NCBI GenBank assembly: GCA_013695575.1
Contig: JACDAF010000115.1
Coordinates: 1-6,420 of the forward strand
DNA: 6,420 bases
Reading direction: 5' to 3'
From: Chloroflexota bacterium
GTDB taxonomy: Bacteria > Chloroflexota > Limnocylindria > P2-11E
Shown here: one piece after another, positions 5,506 to 6,420 of the stretch
Position numbering within the stretch: position 1 is the first letter of the stretch
Layout of the letters: each line of letters opens with the position of its first letter
Translations under genes and position numbers: made by a program
The notes under the pieces: model-generated
Databases searched by the model: none
Seen by the model: the letters and a program-made list of their open reading frames with translations, nothing else
Told to the model about the DNA's origin: nothing

Positions 5506-6420
5506 CTAACGGGCGGAGGCGCCCTCCGGCGCGGACGTGTCGGTGGCCGCGGCGGTAGCGGGCATCGCGATGGTAAAGGTGCTTCCCCGCCCGGACCCCG
5601 CGCTTTCGGCCCAGATCCGTCCGCCGTGCGCCGTGACGATCTCACGCGAGACCGCGAGCCCGATGCCGGCGCCTGGTACCGACTGCGACCCGGCTGCGCG
5701 GGTGTACCGCTCGAAGATCCGGTCGAGGTCCTCTGCCGCGATACCGTCGCCGCGGTCGGTGACGATAACGACGACGTCACCGGCGCGATGCTCGATACGC
5801 ACGTCGATCGGCTCCTCGGCCCGCGAGAATTTCGCAGCGTTCCCGAGGACGTTGTCGAGCACCTGTGCGAAGCGGACAGGGTCGACCCGAGCCGTGAGCG
5901 GACCCACCGCGGGTTCCGCGGCGACGCGGACCTGGGTGTCCGGGAGCGAGACGCGAAGGCGAGCCGCGGCGTCAGCGGCCTCACGCGCCAGGTCGACGGT
6001 CTCCAGCGCGAGCGGCCGCGGCGGCGAGCCGCCGGGCATGTGAAGGAGATCCTCGATCAGCGCATCAAGCTGGACCACCTGCCGCTGCACCGCGCTCAGG
6101 TGACGCGCCATGAGCTGGCCGTACGCACGCACCGACGCCAGCGGGTTCCGCAGCTCGTGCACCGCGGAGGCGACCGCGTCGTCACGGTCCCGAAGGTGTC
6201 CGGCGAGCTCATCGTTGCTGGCCCGGAGCCGGGATGCGGTCATCGCGAGCGCGTCTCCCTGCACGATCCTCCCGCCGACGGATCCAGCGACCTCACCGAG
6301 CACCGCGAGGCTGGCGACGTCGTGCTCCGTGACGTCGCGCTGCGTGCCGGTGGCGACGAGGGCGACGCCGCGTCCGACCGACACGACCGCGGCAGTCTCG
6401 ACCGCTGCGCCGGACGAGAT
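5506..6420 (-). CDS. Sensor histidine kinase, C-terminal part (GAF end, HisKA, HATPase); 5' end beyond window
   Basis: The frame is open to the right edge, so the N-terminus is missing; an apparent internal GTG at 6384 is not the true start. The first 50 or so visible residues resemble the end of a GAF sensor domain (VALVATG, then a helix around VTEHDVASLAVLGEVAG). A coiled linker leads to a HisKA dimerisation domain with HELRNPLAS; the phosphoacceptor His codon is at 6159-6157. The HATPase domain follows with an N-box-like stretch (DNVLGNAAKFS), a G1 box (TDRGDGIA), an F-box region (DRIFERYTRA) and a G2 box (GAGIGLA). All key residues are present, so it should be an active ATP-dependent autokinase. 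No transmembrane segment is seen in the visible part and no receiver domain or response regulator gene is in the window. It ends in a short Ala/Thr/Ser-rich tail. The signal and partner are unknown. It lies 54 bases upstream of moxR on the same strand, so co-transcription is possible. Confidence 0.93.
   Translation of the reverse strand: MSSGAAVETAAVVSVGRGVALVATGTQRDVTEHDVASLAVLGEVAGSVGGRIVQGDALAMTASRLRASNDELAGHLRDRDDAVASAVHELRNPLASVRAYGQLMARHLSAVQRQVVQLDALIEDLLHMPGGSPPRPLALETVDLAREAADAAARLRVSLPDTQVRVAAEPAVGPLTARVDPVRFAQVLDNVLGNAAKFSRAEEPIDVRIEHRAGDVVVIVTDRGDGIAAEDLDRIFERYTRAAGSQSVPGAGIGLAVSREIVTAHGGRIWAESAGSGRGSTFTIAMPATAAATDTSAPEGASAR

Noticed and set aside
4589..5506. Minus-strand ORF of 305 codons overlapping moxR
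   Set aside because: A frame-shifted shadow of moxR; the true frame carries all the AAA+ motifs.
5370..5984. Minus-strand ORF of 204 codons spanning the kinase-moxR junction
   Set aside because: Ser/Arg/Pro-rich shadow frame crossing two well-defined genes; no domain.

Overview
The window is G+C-rich (roughly two thirds or more by eye) and densely coding. Every gene I can support lies on the minus strand, so transcription runs from the right edge to the left. Signal peptides, several inner-membrane proteins with domains predicted outside the cytoplasm, and a MoxR/Bat gene cluster point to a high-GC, probably diderm bacterium (Gemmatimonadota, Rokubacteria-like, Acidobacteriota or Myxococcota would all fit). 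The sequence alone does not fix the phylum. No rRNA, tRNA, mobile element, CRISPR array or phage gene is visible.

Layout in transcription order: (1) 6420-5506, the C-terminal part of a sensor histidine kinase (end of a GAF-like domain, then HisKA and HATPase), cut by the right edge; (2) a 54-bp gap; (3) 5451-4447, a MoxR-family AAA+ ATPase; (4) 4421-3522, a soluble DUF58 protein with a VWA-type fold; (5) 3525-2560, a secreted/membrane protein combining a BatD-like beta domain, one transmembrane helix and a DUF4381-like cytoplasmic helical domain; (6) 2563-1592, a BatA-like membrane VWA protein; (7) 1595 to the left edge, a single frame fusing a BatB-like membrane VWA protein to a BatC-like TPR domain with a Gln/Pro/Gly repeat tail. 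The window cuts this last gene inside the repeat. It is open to the edge and has large antisense ORFs across it, so it is easy to miss.

Genes 4-7 are linked by three successive 4-base stop/start overlaps (GTGA, ATGA, GTGA), so they are almost certainly one translationally coupled operon led by moxR. In known MoxR/Bat clusters the AAA+ ATPase is thought to act as a chaperone-like remodeller with VWA proteins as metal-dependent partners. The membrane VWA proteins and the TPR protein are thought to form an envelope complex linked to stress tolerance (named for aerotolerance in Bacteroides). The substrate is not known from this sequence. The kinase just upstream may share a transcript, but that is inference.

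The system itself is a known one. The parts that deserve attention are its architecture: the BatB-BatC fusion with an embedded signal-peptide-like segment, the compact BatD/DUF4381 hybrid, and the repeat tail.
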